A stretch of DNA of 64,000 nt, taken from Muriicola sp. Z0-33 (lineage in GTDB: Bacteria > Bacteroidota > Bacteroidia > Flavobacteriales > Flavobacteriaceae). The position numbers and the translations under genes are program-made. The stretch is from contig NZ_JAFMPW010000001.1 in assembly GCF_026126425.1 (NCBI RefSeq), positions 558,001 to 622,000 of the forward strand, written 5' to 3'. Within the stretch, counting starts at the first letter, position 1. Every line of letters starts with the position of its first letter. Positions 9,394-17,431 of this stretch are shown here, piece by piece. The notes under the pieces are model-generated. The model searched no databases. It saw only the letters and a program-made list of their open reading frames with translations, and was not told where the DNA came from.

Positions 9394-10299
9394 ATGCTAA
9401 GCAGAAAGAACAAGCTCCTGCTTTTAAAATTTTTGAGTTTGTTTTCCATTGTAAGGGGGTATAATATATTAATGATTGCCCTGGCGCAGTATCTTGCCTC
9501 AATTTATATAATTGCTCCCAACTTGCCATTGCGAAAAGTAATTTTCGATATTAACCTTTTTCTACTTGTCCTGGCCTCTGCGCTCGTAATAGCTGCGGGA
9601 TATATTATCAATAGTTTCTACGATTCCGAAAAGGACCTGATTAACAAACCACGTAAGAGTATGTTAGATAGGTTAGTGAGTCAACGAACTAAACTATCTG
9701 CCTATTTTGTATTGAACTTTCTATCGGTATTGCTAGCGAGCTATGTTTCTTTTCGGGCAGTTGTATTCTTCTCATCCTATATTTTTGGTATCTGGTTGTA
9801 TTCGCATAAATTAAAGCGGATCCCTTTTGTTGGGAATATGGTTTCAGCCGTTCTGGCTATTGCTCCATTCTTTGCAGTTTTTGTCTACTATAAGAATTTC
9901 GAAACAGTAATTTTTGTTCATGCGATATTCTTATTCCTGCTGATTCTTGCCCGTGAATTCATTAAGGATATGGAAAATATGGCCGGAGATATGGCCCAGG
10001 GTTATAAGACAATACCCATCTTGTACGGGGTCCGTTTTTCAAAGATTTGCATTACTATTTTAATCCTGGTCACCCTGATACCGGGTGTTCTTCTTATTAG
10101 TAATTTTGACGTGGGCTATATGTATATTTACTTTATTTGCAGTATCGCATTGTTGATACTTTTTCTGCTATTGTTGTGGAAATCAACTTCTAAGAAGCAC
10201 TTTGTATGGCTACATAATATCCTTAAATTCATTATAATTGTTGGTGTTTTCAGTATATTATTGATAGATATAGACCTTGTACTAAACAGAATACTATAA
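9394..10299 (+). CDS. UbiA-family prenyltransferase (geranylgeranylglycerol-phosphate synthase-like)
   Basis: A 301-residue polytopic inner-membrane enzyme of the UbiA family. The first Asp-rich motif is N-SFYD-SEKD around residues 73-81 and the second is KDMENMAGD around 192-200; both bind Mg2+-prenyl diphosphate. An upstream in-frame ATG at 9349 lies inside mvk, so the ATG at 9394, 10 bp after the mvk stop, is the better start. Flavobacterial homologues beside mevalonate genes are often named geranylgeranylglycerol-phosphate geranylgeranyltransferase; the acceptor here is unproven. The stop TAA overlaps the next ATG by one base. Confidence 0.85.
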   Translation: MLSRKNKLLLLKFLSLFSIVRGYNILMIALAQYLASIYIIAPNLPLRKVIFDINLFLLVLASALVIAAGYIINSFYDSEKDLINKPRKSMLDRLVSQRTKLSAYFVLNFLSVLLASYVSFRAVVFFSSYIFGIWLYSHKLKRIPFVGNMVSAVLAIAPFFAVFVYYKNFETVIFVHAIFLFLLILAREFIKDMENMAGDMAQGYKTIPILYGVRFSKICITILILVTLIPGVLLISNFDVGYMYIYFICSIALLILFLLLLWKSTSKKHFVWLHNILKFIIIVGVFSILLIDIDLVLNRIL

Positions 10300-11249
10300 T
10301 GCCCGATACCTTAAAAGTAGCTTTAGCTCAAATCTCCCCTGTATGGTTGAATAAGAAGGCCACGATCGAAAAAATTGAAGCGACTTTAATTGAGGCCTCT
10401 TCCCAGCAGGCAGAATTAGTAGTCTTTGGAGAAGCACTGTTGCCGGGCTATCCATTTTGGCTGGCGTATACTGATGGCGCTGCCTGGGACCTTCCTGTAA
10501 ATAAAGAAATCCATGCCCATTATCTAAGAAATGCTGTGCAAATAGAAGAAGGAGATCTAAAAGGTATTTGTAAGGTTGCCAGGGAATGTAAAATGGCAGT
10601 TTATCTGGGTATAATTGAACGAGCAAAAGACAGAGGAGGACATAGTATATATTGTTCGCTGGTATATATCAATGGGGAAGGGGAAATTAAATCTGTACAT
10701 CGAAAATTACAGCCTACTTACGATGAGCGCCTAAGTTGGGCTCCGGGTGATGGCAATGGACTGGTAGTACATCGGTTAAAAGATTTTACAGTTGGAGGGC
10801 TCAATTGCTGGGAGAATTGGATGCCATTGCCTCGTGCTACCCTATATGGACAGGGCGAAAACTTACATATCGCAGTATGGCCTGGAAACGAAAACAACAC
10901 CAAAGATATTAGTCGTTTTATAGCCAGGGAATCCAGAAGCTATGTGATCTCGGTATCATCGCTAATGAGAAAAGATAATTTTCCATCAGACACCCCCCAC
11001 CTGGAAGAAATACTAAAAAAAGCACCTGATGTTTTGGCCAATGGAGGGTCTTGTATCGCAGGTCCGGATGGGGAATGGATTCATCCTCCCTTACTACATA
11101 AGGAAGGTCTCATATATGCTGAACTCAACTTTAACCGTGTATTGGAAGAAAGACAAAATTTTGATCCGGCAGGGCATTATTCCCGTCCTGATGTCACAAA
11201 ACTAATCGTGGACAGGACAAGACAATCTACCGTTGAGTTCAAAGATTAG
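10299..11249 (+). CDS. Nitrilase-type carbon-nitrogen hydrolase
   Basis: A 316-residue nitrilase-superfamily enzyme with the catalytic triad Glu45 (VVFGEALLPGYP), Lys136 (HRKLQPT) and Cys170 (GGLNCWENWMPL). The CWEN-x-x-P context is typical of branch-1 nitrilases that hydrolyse nitriles to acids, rather than of amidases. It is cytoplasmic and translationally coupled to the UbiA gene (TAATG). Its placement with isoprenoid genes has no obvious metabolic logic and may only reflect shared transcription. Confidence 0.88.
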   Translation: MPDTLKVALAQISPVWLNKKATIEKIEATLIEASSQQAELVVFGEALLPGYPFWLAYTDGAAWDLPVNKEIHAHYLRNAVQIEEGDLKGICKVARECKMAVYLGIIERAKDRGGHSIYCSLVYINGEGEIKSVHRKLQPTYDERLSWAPGDGNGLVVHRLKDFTVGGLNCWENWMPLPRATLYGQGENLHIAVWPGNENNTKDISRFIARESRSYVISVSSLMRKDNFPSDTPHLEEILKKAPDVLANGGSCIAGPDGEWIHPPLLHKEGLIYAELNFNRVLEERQNFDPAGHYSRPDVTKLIVDRTRQSTVEFKD

Positions 11250-11283
11250 CACTTGGTTAACCGGTATATTATGGTAAAAACCC

Positions 11284-11291
11284 TAATTTTG
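11284..11291 (+). promoter_or_regulatory. -7 promoter element abutting the next start codon
   Basis: TAATTTTG matches TAnnTTTG only 4 bp before the ATG at 11296. If used, transcription would start at or very near the ATG, giving a leaderless message. No -33 element is seen at normal spacing. Confidence 0.3.
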
Positions 11292-11295
11292 TCTC

Positions 11296-11676
11296 ATGGG
11301 TAACATCAGAAAATGGCATAGCACATTATTTACTCTGGTATTGTTTCTATCGGTTAGCTGCTATGGGAGCACGGCTGGTTTTATAAAAATTGCTTCAACT
11401 AACAATGTTGAGTGGGTTATATCGGATAAACCCTTTTACCAAACCGGTAGTTACTACTTCAAAATTACCCTGGCTGCCTCCAAATACAATATTCCGGCAA
11501 CTGGCCTGGACTTCAGTTCTTATAAATTTCTAAAACGCCAAGCTACACTGATTCGCACAAGTCAGAAAGTGCAAAGTAGCATCAGGGAAGGTATAAATAA
11601 ACAAATACATACTCACATTCTAAGTCTGTCCCGCCGTCACAAAAGCAAAGATTATTACTTTACCCTTATAGGATAA
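11296..11676 (+). CDS. Hypothetical exported protein
   Basis: A 126-residue protein with an N-terminal hydrophobic stretch (about residues 11-24, containing SVSCYGS) that looks like a signal peptide and possibly a lipobox at Cys22. The rest is hydrophilic, with a basic C-terminus. I recognise no domain. It lies between the nitrilase gene and a terminator hairpin, so it is a plausible single-gene unit or the end of the upstream operon. Evidence for coding rests on length, signal-like start and terminator placement only. Confidence 0.6.
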   Translation: MGNIRKWHSTLFTLVLFLSVSCYGSTAGFIKIASTNNVEWVISDKPFYQTGSYYFKITLAASKYNIPATGLDFSSYKFLKRQATLIRTSQKVQSSIREGINKQIHTHILSLSRRHKSKDYYFTLIG

Positions 11677-11685
11677 TCAGTATCT

Positions 11686-11710
11686 GATTGGTCTTCTCTG
11701 ACCAATTTTT
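11686..11710 (+). terminator. Rho-independent terminator
   Basis: ATTGGTC (11687-11693), loop TTCTCT, GACCAAT (11700-11706), followed by a T run. It closes the transcription unit ending with the hypothetical exported protein. Confidence 0.7.
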
Positions 11711-11757
11711 CAATTCAAACTAATTTATTAATAAAGCCGCTACTTATAGCGGTTAAA

Positions 11758-11943
11758 ATGATTTGCACTATGGTGAAAATCAAAAGAATAATCAAACGAG
11801 TCTTCTTTGCACTTCTCGTATGCCTGGCCTGTATGGCCCCAATTCCCATAGTATTTCGAAGAAAGGACGATGCTCCTGAAGTATTAACCGAACAATTAGA
11901 TGAACAGGATGAAGATGATCAGGAGTTAAAAGAACTATACTGA
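11758..11943 (+). CDS. Small single-pass membrane protein
   Basis: A 61-residue ORF with a basic N-terminus (KIKRIIKRV), one hydrophobic helix (about residues 15-31) and a strongly acidic tail rich in Asp and Glu. A second ATG at 11770 could be the true start. Immediately upstream is a small hairpin (CCGCTA at 11737-11742, TAGCGG at 11747-11752). The gene lies directly before the pseudouridine synthase gene. The architecture is coherent for a small membrane protein; no function can be assigned. Confidence 0.55.
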   Translation: MICTMVKIKRIIKRVFFALLVCLACMAPIPIVFRRKDDAPEVLTEQLDEQDEDDQELKELY

Positions 11944-11983
11944 GTTTATGAATAAAGGATATATCTTTACCGAAATTTCAACT

Positions 11984-12826
11984 ATGGGAAGATCGGACTA
12001 TAAGAAAGACAAGAGGAATACGGGAAAGAATGAAAAACCTTATAGGAAAAAGGGTTTTTCCGGCCGAAACACGGCTCCTAAAAAAAGGACTCCTGCCAAA
12101 ACTGCATCTGATTCGGGACTTACCCGTTTAAATAAATATGTAGCCAATTCAGGGGTTTGTTCCCGGAGAGATGCCGATGTATATATTGCGGCTGGGAATG
12201 TAAGTGTAAATGGCAAGATCATTACCGAGATGGGATTTAAGGTGAAGAAGGGCGATGTTGTTAAGTTTGATAACAGGACCCTGAATCCCGAAAAAAAGGA
12301 ATATATACTCCTGAATAAACCCAAGAACTTTATCACTACTACAAGTGATGAGAAAGGCCGCCGCACTGTAATGGAACTCATTTCCAATGCGACAAAAGTC
12401 AGGTTGGTTCCGGTAGGCAGATTAGACAGGAATACCACCGGATTATTGCTATTTACAAATGACGGGGATTTGGCCAAAAAGCTCACACATCCCAAACACG
12501 GTGTCAGGAAAATTTATCATGTAGAGCTAAATAAAAACCTGAAACTAGCAGACCTTAAGCAGGTTAGGGACGGACTAACGCTTGAAGACGGAGAAGTGCA
12601 GGTAGATGAGGTTAGTTACATAGCAAATGCCCCAAAAAAGGAAGTTGGCATAGAGATACATAGTGGCAGAAACCGCATTGTACGTCGCATCTTTGAACAC
12701 CTGGACTACGAGGTTATTAAACTAGACAGGGTTACTTTTGCGGGTCTTACTAAAAAGGATTTACCACGCGGGCACTGGAGGCCGCTTACTAAACAGGAAG
12801 TCATCAATTTGGGAATGATAAAATGA
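11984..12826 (+). CDS. rluB: 23S rRNA pseudouridine synthase, RluB/RsuA family
   Basis: A basic Lys/Arg-rich N-terminal extension of about 45 residues is followed by an S4 RNA-binding domain (RLNKYVANSGVCSRRDAD) and the catalytic domain with VGRLDRNTTGLLLFTNDGDL, whose Asp is the catalytic residue, and RKIYHVEL. It isomerises a uridine in 23S rRNA. The basic extension is common in Bacteroidota homologues. An ATG at 11948 also lies in frame, but its first 12 residues look non-native, so I choose 11984. The stop overlaps the next start by 4 bp (ATGA). Confidence 0.9.
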   Translation: MGRSDYKKDKRNTGKNEKPYRKKGFSGRNTAPKKRTPAKTASDSGLTRLNKYVANSGVCSRRDADVYIAAGNVSVNGKIITEMGFKVKKGDVVKFDNRTLNPEKKEYILLNKPKNFITTTSDEKGRRTVMELISNATKVRLVPVGRLDRNTTGLLLFTNDGDLAKKLTHPKHGVRKIYHVELNKNLKLADLKQVRDGLTLEDGEVQVDEVSYIANAPKKEVGIEIHSGRNRIVRRIFEHLDYEVIKLDRVTFAGLTKKDLPRGHWRPLTKQEVINLGMIK

Positions 12827-13296
12827 AAGGCCTAAGAAGGAGCCTGGAAGAAAAACCTTATCTGGTTGTATGGGCTTTTTCGATTATAATTCTTTGTGTT
12901 GGTCTGGTAGCTTTCTTAACTCCCGAGCAAACTTTCGATATTAACATCGAAGACACCTATTATGTAATCGCACTTCCAAATTTTCTAATTTTAGTCTTTC
13001 TATGGTTTGGTCTATGTGGCCTTGGGTATTATTTTTTGTACTTCTTTAAAATGAAGCCCATTTACTGGTTAACATTAATTCATTTAGTATTATCTATTCT
13101 AATGGCTATTCCTCTCTGCTTTCCCGATGGGTTTACAGGAGCAGATCCCGATCTAAGTGTTTCTTATTATCCTGAGGCCATTTACTTTGGAAAAAGGAAT
13201 GGGGTTAGAAAATCTTCGTTGATGGTTCTGCTAAGCGTACAAATGCTTTATATAATCAATATTGCATCATCAGTACTAAGAAAAATCAGGTCATAA
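12823..13296 (+). CDS. Hypothetical four-helix membrane protein
   Basis: A 157-residue protein with predicted helices near residues 14-34, 48-72, 77-98 and 130-148, with a short acidic periplasmic-type loop containing DINIEDTYY between the first two. I do not recognise the family. It is translationally coupled to the rluB gene by a 4-bp overlap and its end overlaps the convergent argH gene by 6 bp. Confidence 0.75.
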   Translation: MKGLRRSLEEKPYLVVWAFSIIILCVGLVAFLTPEQTFDINIEDTYYVIALPNFLILVFLWFGLCGLGYYFLYFFKMKPIYWLTLIHLVLSILMAIPLCFPDGFTGADPDLSVSYYPEAIYFGKRNGVRKSSLMVLLSVQMLYIINIASSVLRKIRS

Positions 13297-14574
13297 GAGG
13301 GCCGATTCCATCTTTTTTTTAATGTCTTCCAAACGCAGATTACCTATACTGCCTTCATGGGAATGCGCAATGTCTTTCTTTGGTTTAAAGGTCCCCGCTT
13401 CAATTTCCTGTCCCATTTTCTTATAGGCATCCCTGAATGGCATTCCACTTTGCACCAGTTCGTTTAAGGTGTCTACACTAAAGAGGTAATCGTACCTCGG
13501 ATCTTCCAAAATAGCAGTATTTACTTTGACTTCTTTTAGACTAAAATGCATCATTTCCAAACAGGCTTTCATATCCTGAATGCCTGGAATAATTACGTCT
13601 TTAACCAGTTGTAGATCTCTGTGATAGCCACTTGGGAGGTTATTTATCATCATGGTAAGCTGATTTGGGATGGCCTGTATCTTATTACATTTGGCCCTGA
13701 TAAGTTCAAAGACGTCCGGATTTTTTTTATGCGGCATTATACTGCTTCCTGTGGTCAGTGCGTCTGGGAAGCTGATAAAATCAAAGTTCTGACTCATATA
13801 TAAACAAATATCCATAGCCAGTTTGGAAAGGGTAGCAGCTACCCCCGCCATGGAGAATGCGGTTGCTTTTTCTACTTTTCCTCGTCCCATTTGGGCGGCG
13901 ACCACATTAAATTTCATGGTCTCGAAACCGAGTTCTTTTGTGGTATAGCTTCTATTAATCGGAAAAGAACTTCCGTAGCCCGCTGCGCTGCCTAAAGGGT
14001 TTTGATCGGCCATTTTATAAGCGGCATTAAGAAAATAAAGATCATCTACCAGACTTTCTGCATAAGCAGAAAACCATAGACCAAAAGAAGAAGGCATGGC
14101 TATTTGCAGATGGGTATAGCCAGGCAACAAGACCTCTTTGTGTTTTTCCGCCAGTTGCATCAAAACATCGAACAGGTCTTTAATCTGCGATTTCATTTCA
14201 ACAATAGCATCTTTAAGATACAATTGCATGGCTACCAATACCTGATCATTTCTGGAACGTGCCGTATGGATTTTTTTGCCTGTATCTCCGAGTTTTTCCG
14301 TCAAAAGATATTCTATCTTGGAATGCATATCCTCAAAACTATCTTCAATTATAAATTTGCCCTCAGCTATAATTTTAGCAATATTGTCTAACTCTCCTAC
14401 CAGTTCATTTACTTCCTTTGTGTTGAGTAGCCCAATTTCTCCGAGCATCTTAGCATGAGCCCTTGAGGCAATTACATCATACTTGGCAAGAATCAGATCT
14501 AGTTCCCTGTCATTACCTACAGTAAAGAGATCTATTTTTTTATCAGTATTAAATCCTTTATCCCAGAGTTTCAT
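13291..14574 (-). CDS. argH: Argininosuccinate lyase
   Basis: A 427-residue member of the fumarase/aspartase superfamily. HTARSRNDQ (103-111), YTHLQIAMPSSFG (153-165) and the mobile catalytic loop GSSIMPHKKNP (276-286) identify it as argininosuccinate lyase, which splits argininosuccinate into arginine and fumarate. It is the last gene of the arginine operon, 45 bp after argE', and overlaps the convergent membrane-protein gene by 6 bp. Confidence 0.96.
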   Translation of the reverse strand: MKLWDKGFNTDKKIDLFTVGNDRELDLILAKYDVIASRAHAKMLGEIGLLNTKEVNELVGELDNIAKIIAEGKFIIEDSFEDMHSKIEYLLTEKLGDTGKKIHTARSRNDQVLVAMQLYLKDAIVEMKSQIKDLFDVLMQLAEKHKEVLLPGYTHLQIAMPSSFGLWFSAYAESLVDDLYFLNAAYKMADQNPLGSAAGYGSSFPINRSYTTKELGFETMKFNVVAAQMGRGKVEKATAFSMAGVAATLSKLAMDICLYMSQNFDFISFPDALTTGSSIMPHKKNPDVFELIRAKCNKIQAIPNQLTMMINNLPSGYHRDLQLVKDVIIPGIQDMKACLEMMHFSLKEVKVNTAILEDPRYDYLFSVDTLNELVQSGMPFRDAYKKMGQEIEAGTFKPKKDIAHSHEGSIGNLRLEDIKKKMESALL

Positions 14575-14619
14575 TTTTGTCGGTATTAGAGCTTAAATTT
14601 TTCATTTATAACTTATTTC

Positions 14620-15690
14620 CTAAGAGAGGAATCCTTTTAATATTTTAATATAGATGTCTATTCCATCTTCTACCTCCTCTACGTATATAAATTCGTCTGC
14701 CGAATGTGAACGGGTGCTGTCCCCAGGGCCTATTTTTAGGGATTGACAACTTAAGGCAGCCTGATCTGAAAGCGTTGGCGAACCATAGGTTTTTCTTCCA
14801 AGGGCTATCCCGGACTGCACCAAAAGATGATCTTTAGCTATTGCAGAAGAATTTAATCTTAATGATCTTGCGGTTAATTTGCACGGGGCTTCCTTTGAGA
14901 GCAGGTCTGCAATTTCTTTATTGCTATAACAATCGTTAACACGAACATCTATAACCAGATCTACCTTGGCTGGTACCACATTATGTTGGCTCCCCGCACT
15001 AATTTGTGTTACCGTCAATTTTACAGCGCCAAGGACCTCGGAATGCTTCTCAAATGTATAGTTCTTAAACCATTCTAATACCTCAATAGTATTATAAATG
15101 GCATTGTCGTTATTGGGGTGGGCTGCATGAGATGGAGTACCTGCTACTTCTGCATCAAAAATCACCAGGCCTTTTTCTGCTATGGCCAAATCCATCAGGG
15201 TGGGTTCCCCAACTATGGCCACATCTATATGAGGGATTATTTTGAGCATACTATTTAGGCCGTTTGGTCCGGAAGTTTCTTCTTCGGCAGAAGCCACCAG
15301 AACAATATTATGATTCAGATCTTTCTCCGCATAAAAATGGGTGAAGGTTGCAATTAAGGATACCAGGGCACCTCCTGCATCATTACTTCCCAGACCGTAC
15401 AACTTACCATCTTCAATGTGCGGAAGAAATGGATCTTTGGTATACGCAGAATTTGGCTTAACCGTATCGTGGTGAGAGTTCAGCAACAGTGTCGGCTTGG
15501 CAGCATCAAAATACTTATTGAAAACATAAACGTTGTTTTTCTCCCTCTTGAAAGGAATGTCAAAACTTTTGAACCAATCCTCAATGGCATTGGCTGTTTT
15601 GTCCTCTTCTGAGGAAAAAGAAGGGGTTGAGATCAACTTTTTTAAGAGATCCAATGCCTTTGATTTTAATAATTCTATATCTTTTATCAT
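14620..15690 (-). CDS. argE': M20-family deacylase of arginine synthesis (acyl-citrulline/acyl-ornithine hydrolase)
   Basis: A 356-residue dizinc M20 peptidase-fold hydrolase. Metal ligands are visible in LLNSHHDTVKPN, GLGSNDAGGALVSL and ASAEEETSG. In Bacteroidota operons with an ArgF'-type enzyme the substrate is expected to be N-acyl-citrulline rather than N-acetylornithine. An upstream ATG at 15750 exists in frame but lies inside argB; the ATG at 15690 overlaps the argB stop as ATGA and matches the family N-terminus, so it is chosen. Confidence 0.9.
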   Translation of the reverse strand: MIKDIELLKSKALDLLKKLISTPSFSSEEDKTANAIEDWFKSFDIPFKREKNNVYVFNKYFDAAKPTLLLNSHHDTVKPNSAYTKDPFLPHIEDGKLYGLGSNDAGGALVSLIATFTHFYAEKDLNHNIVLVASAEEETSGPNGLNSMLKIIPHIDVAIVGEPTLMDLAIAEKGLVIFDAEVAGTPSHAAHPNNDNAIYNTIEVLEWFKNYTFEKHSEVLGAVKLTVTQISAGSQHNVVPAKVDLVIDVRVNDCYSNKEIADLLSKEAPCKLTARSLRLNSSAIAKDHLLVQSGIALGRKTYGSPTLSDQAALSCQSLKIGPGDSTRSHSADEFIYVEEVEDGIDIYIKILKGFLS

Positions 15691-16466
15691 AGCGTTATTG
15701 TAGTAAATAGATTTGAGTCGGGTGTCAACATATTTATATCTCCTATACAAACCCGACTTACATTTTTTCTAAGGGCGTGAAAACAGTTGTGTAACTTGGG
15801 AAGCATGCCGTCTGCAATGACTCCATTTTTTAACAGCTGCTCATATAAATTGGAATCTATATGTTTTATTACAGAATCCTCTTCGGTTATTTCTTTTAAA
15901 ACTCCTTTCTTCTCGAAGCAGTAATAAAGGGTGGTTTCAAATATATCACTCATCCCGATGGCTACTTCAGAGGCGATGGTATCTGCATTGGTGTTTAATA
16001 ATTGCCCTTTTTCATCATGCGTAAGGGCGCAGAATACCGGGGTAAGTCCTGCCATGAGCAGATCATTAATCACCTGGCTATTAATATTGTCTATATCACC
16101 TGCATAGCCATAATCTATTTCTTTAACGGGTCGTTTATGAGCCTGAATACAATTGCCATCAGCACCACTTAATCCAATTGCGTTACAGCCCCTGGCTTGC
16201 AATTGGGCAACAATATTTTTATTCACTAGTCCGGCATAGACCATAACCACCACTTCAAGACTTTGGTCATCTGTTATTCTCCTGCCGTTAGACATTCGAG
16301 CCTTTATTCCTAATTTTTCTCCTATTTGAGTGGCTTTTTTACCCCCTCCATGCACCAGGATTTTTGGTCCCTCCATTTTAGAGAACAGTTCTACAAATCT
16401 GGAGAGCTGGTCCGGGTGCTCTATAACGTTGCCGCCTATTTTTACTATGGAAAGTTTTTCGTTCAC
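15687..16466 (-). CDS. argB: N-acylglutamate kinase (ArgB)
   Basis: A 259-residue amino-acid kinase. It shows KIGGNVIE at the N-terminus, ILVHGGGKKATQ for phosphate binding, and LNTNADTIASEVA near the nucleotide pocket. It phosphorylates N-acetyl- or N-succinyl-glutamate. There is no N-terminal extension of the kind seen in arginine-sensitive hexameric enzymes, so feedback inhibition by arginine is less certain. It lies 14 bp after argF' and overlaps argE' by 4 bp. Confidence 0.93.
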   Translation of the reverse strand: MNEKLSIVKIGGNVIEHPDQLSRFVELFSKMEGPKILVHGGGKKATQIGEKLGIKARMSNGRRITDDQSLEVVVMVYAGLVNKNIVAQLQARGCNAIGLSGADGNCIQAHKRPVKEIDYGYAGDIDNINSQVINDLLMAGLTPVFCALTHDEKGQLLNTNADTIASEVAIGMSDIFETTLYYCFEKKGVLKEITEEDSVIKHIDSNLYEQLLKNGVIADGMLPKLHNCFHALRKNVSRVCIGDINMLTPDSNLFTTITL

Positions 16467-16480
16467 GATGGCAGTTTAGC

Positions 16481-17431
16481 TTAATAAATATTGAAATTAT
16501 CTTCAAGTAACTTCTTTAAGACCAGTTGTGCCGCAAAGGTTCTGTTATTAGATTGTTCTATTACCAGAGACTGTATGCTGTCTAGTACTGCATCGTCGGC
16601 TACAACATTTCTTCTCACTGGCAGGCAATGCATAAATTTTGCTACACCTAATTTATTGGCCGTCATCTTCCAGGAATTGTTTTGTGATAATACCTCCCCG
16701 TATTTCGAATAACTGCTCCAGTTTTTTACATATACAAAATCTGCATCGATTAGTGCTTTTGACTGGTCGTGCTCTATGGGAATACCTTCAGTTAATCCAG
16801 GATTTAATTCGTAACCTTCTGGGTGGCTGATCACAAATTCGGCGTCTAACTTCTTCATCATAGTAACAAAGGAATTTGCAACCGCATGTGGAAGCGCCTT
16901 GGGATGGGGGGCCCATGATAATACAACTTTTGGTTTTGGCTTATCCGAATGCTCGGAGATGGTTATAGCATCGGCCAATGCCTGTAACGGATGACTCAAT
17001 GAGCTTTCAAGATTGACGATGGGGATACTGGCAAATTTTTCAAAACCGTTTATTACATGCTCAGCTTCATCTTTTTCCTTGTTTTTTAAGCCTGCAAAGG
17101 CCCTTATTCCGAGGATATCTGCATATTGAGAAACCACTTTAGCCGCCTCTTTAATATGTTCGGCAGCACCCCGGTCCATAACTACCCCATCTCCGTATTC
17201 CAATATCCATCCCTCGCTGCTGAAATTCATGACCATTACGTTCATACCCAAATGCTGTGCAGCTTTTTGAGTACTAAGTCTGGTCCGCAGACTGTTGTTA
17301 AAAAAAAGCAATACAAGAGTTTTATTTCTACCCAAATGCTGGTCCTGAAAGGGATTTAACTTAAGTTTCCTGGCCTCCGAAACCCAGTTTTCCAGAGTAT
17401 CAATGTCGTTTACGGTAAGGTAGTGCTTCAT
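16481..17431 (-). CDS. argF': N-acyl-L-ornithine transcarbamylase (ArgF')
   Basis: A 316-residue transcarbamylase. It carries the carbamoyl-phosphate motif as SLRTRLSTQ (47-55), not the S-x-R-T-R of ordinary ornithine enzymes, and the HPLQALAD and HCLPVRRN segments of the acyl-ornithine branch. The specificity position that is Pro90 in the Bacteroides succinylornithine enzyme and Glu92 in the Xanthomonas acetylornithine enzyme falls on Ala90 here (MDRGAAEH). It makes N-acyl-citrulline from N-acylornithine. It overlaps argD by 4 bp. Confidence 0.93.
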   Translation of the reverse strand: MKHYLTVNDIDTLENWVSEARKLKLNPFQDQHLGRNKTLVLLFFNNSLRTRLSTQKAAQHLGMNVMVMNFSSEGWILEYGDGVVMDRGAAEHIKEAAKVVSQYADILGIRAFAGLKNKEKDEAEHVINGFEKFASIPIVNLESSLSHPLQALADAITISEHSDKPKPKVVLSWAPHPKALPHAVANSFVTMMKKLDAEFVISHPEGYELNPGLTEGIPIEHDQSKALIDADFVYVKNWSSYSKYGEVLSQNNSWKMTANKLGVAKFMHCLPVRRNVVADDAVLDSIQSLVIEQSNNRTFAAQLVLKKLLEDNFNIY

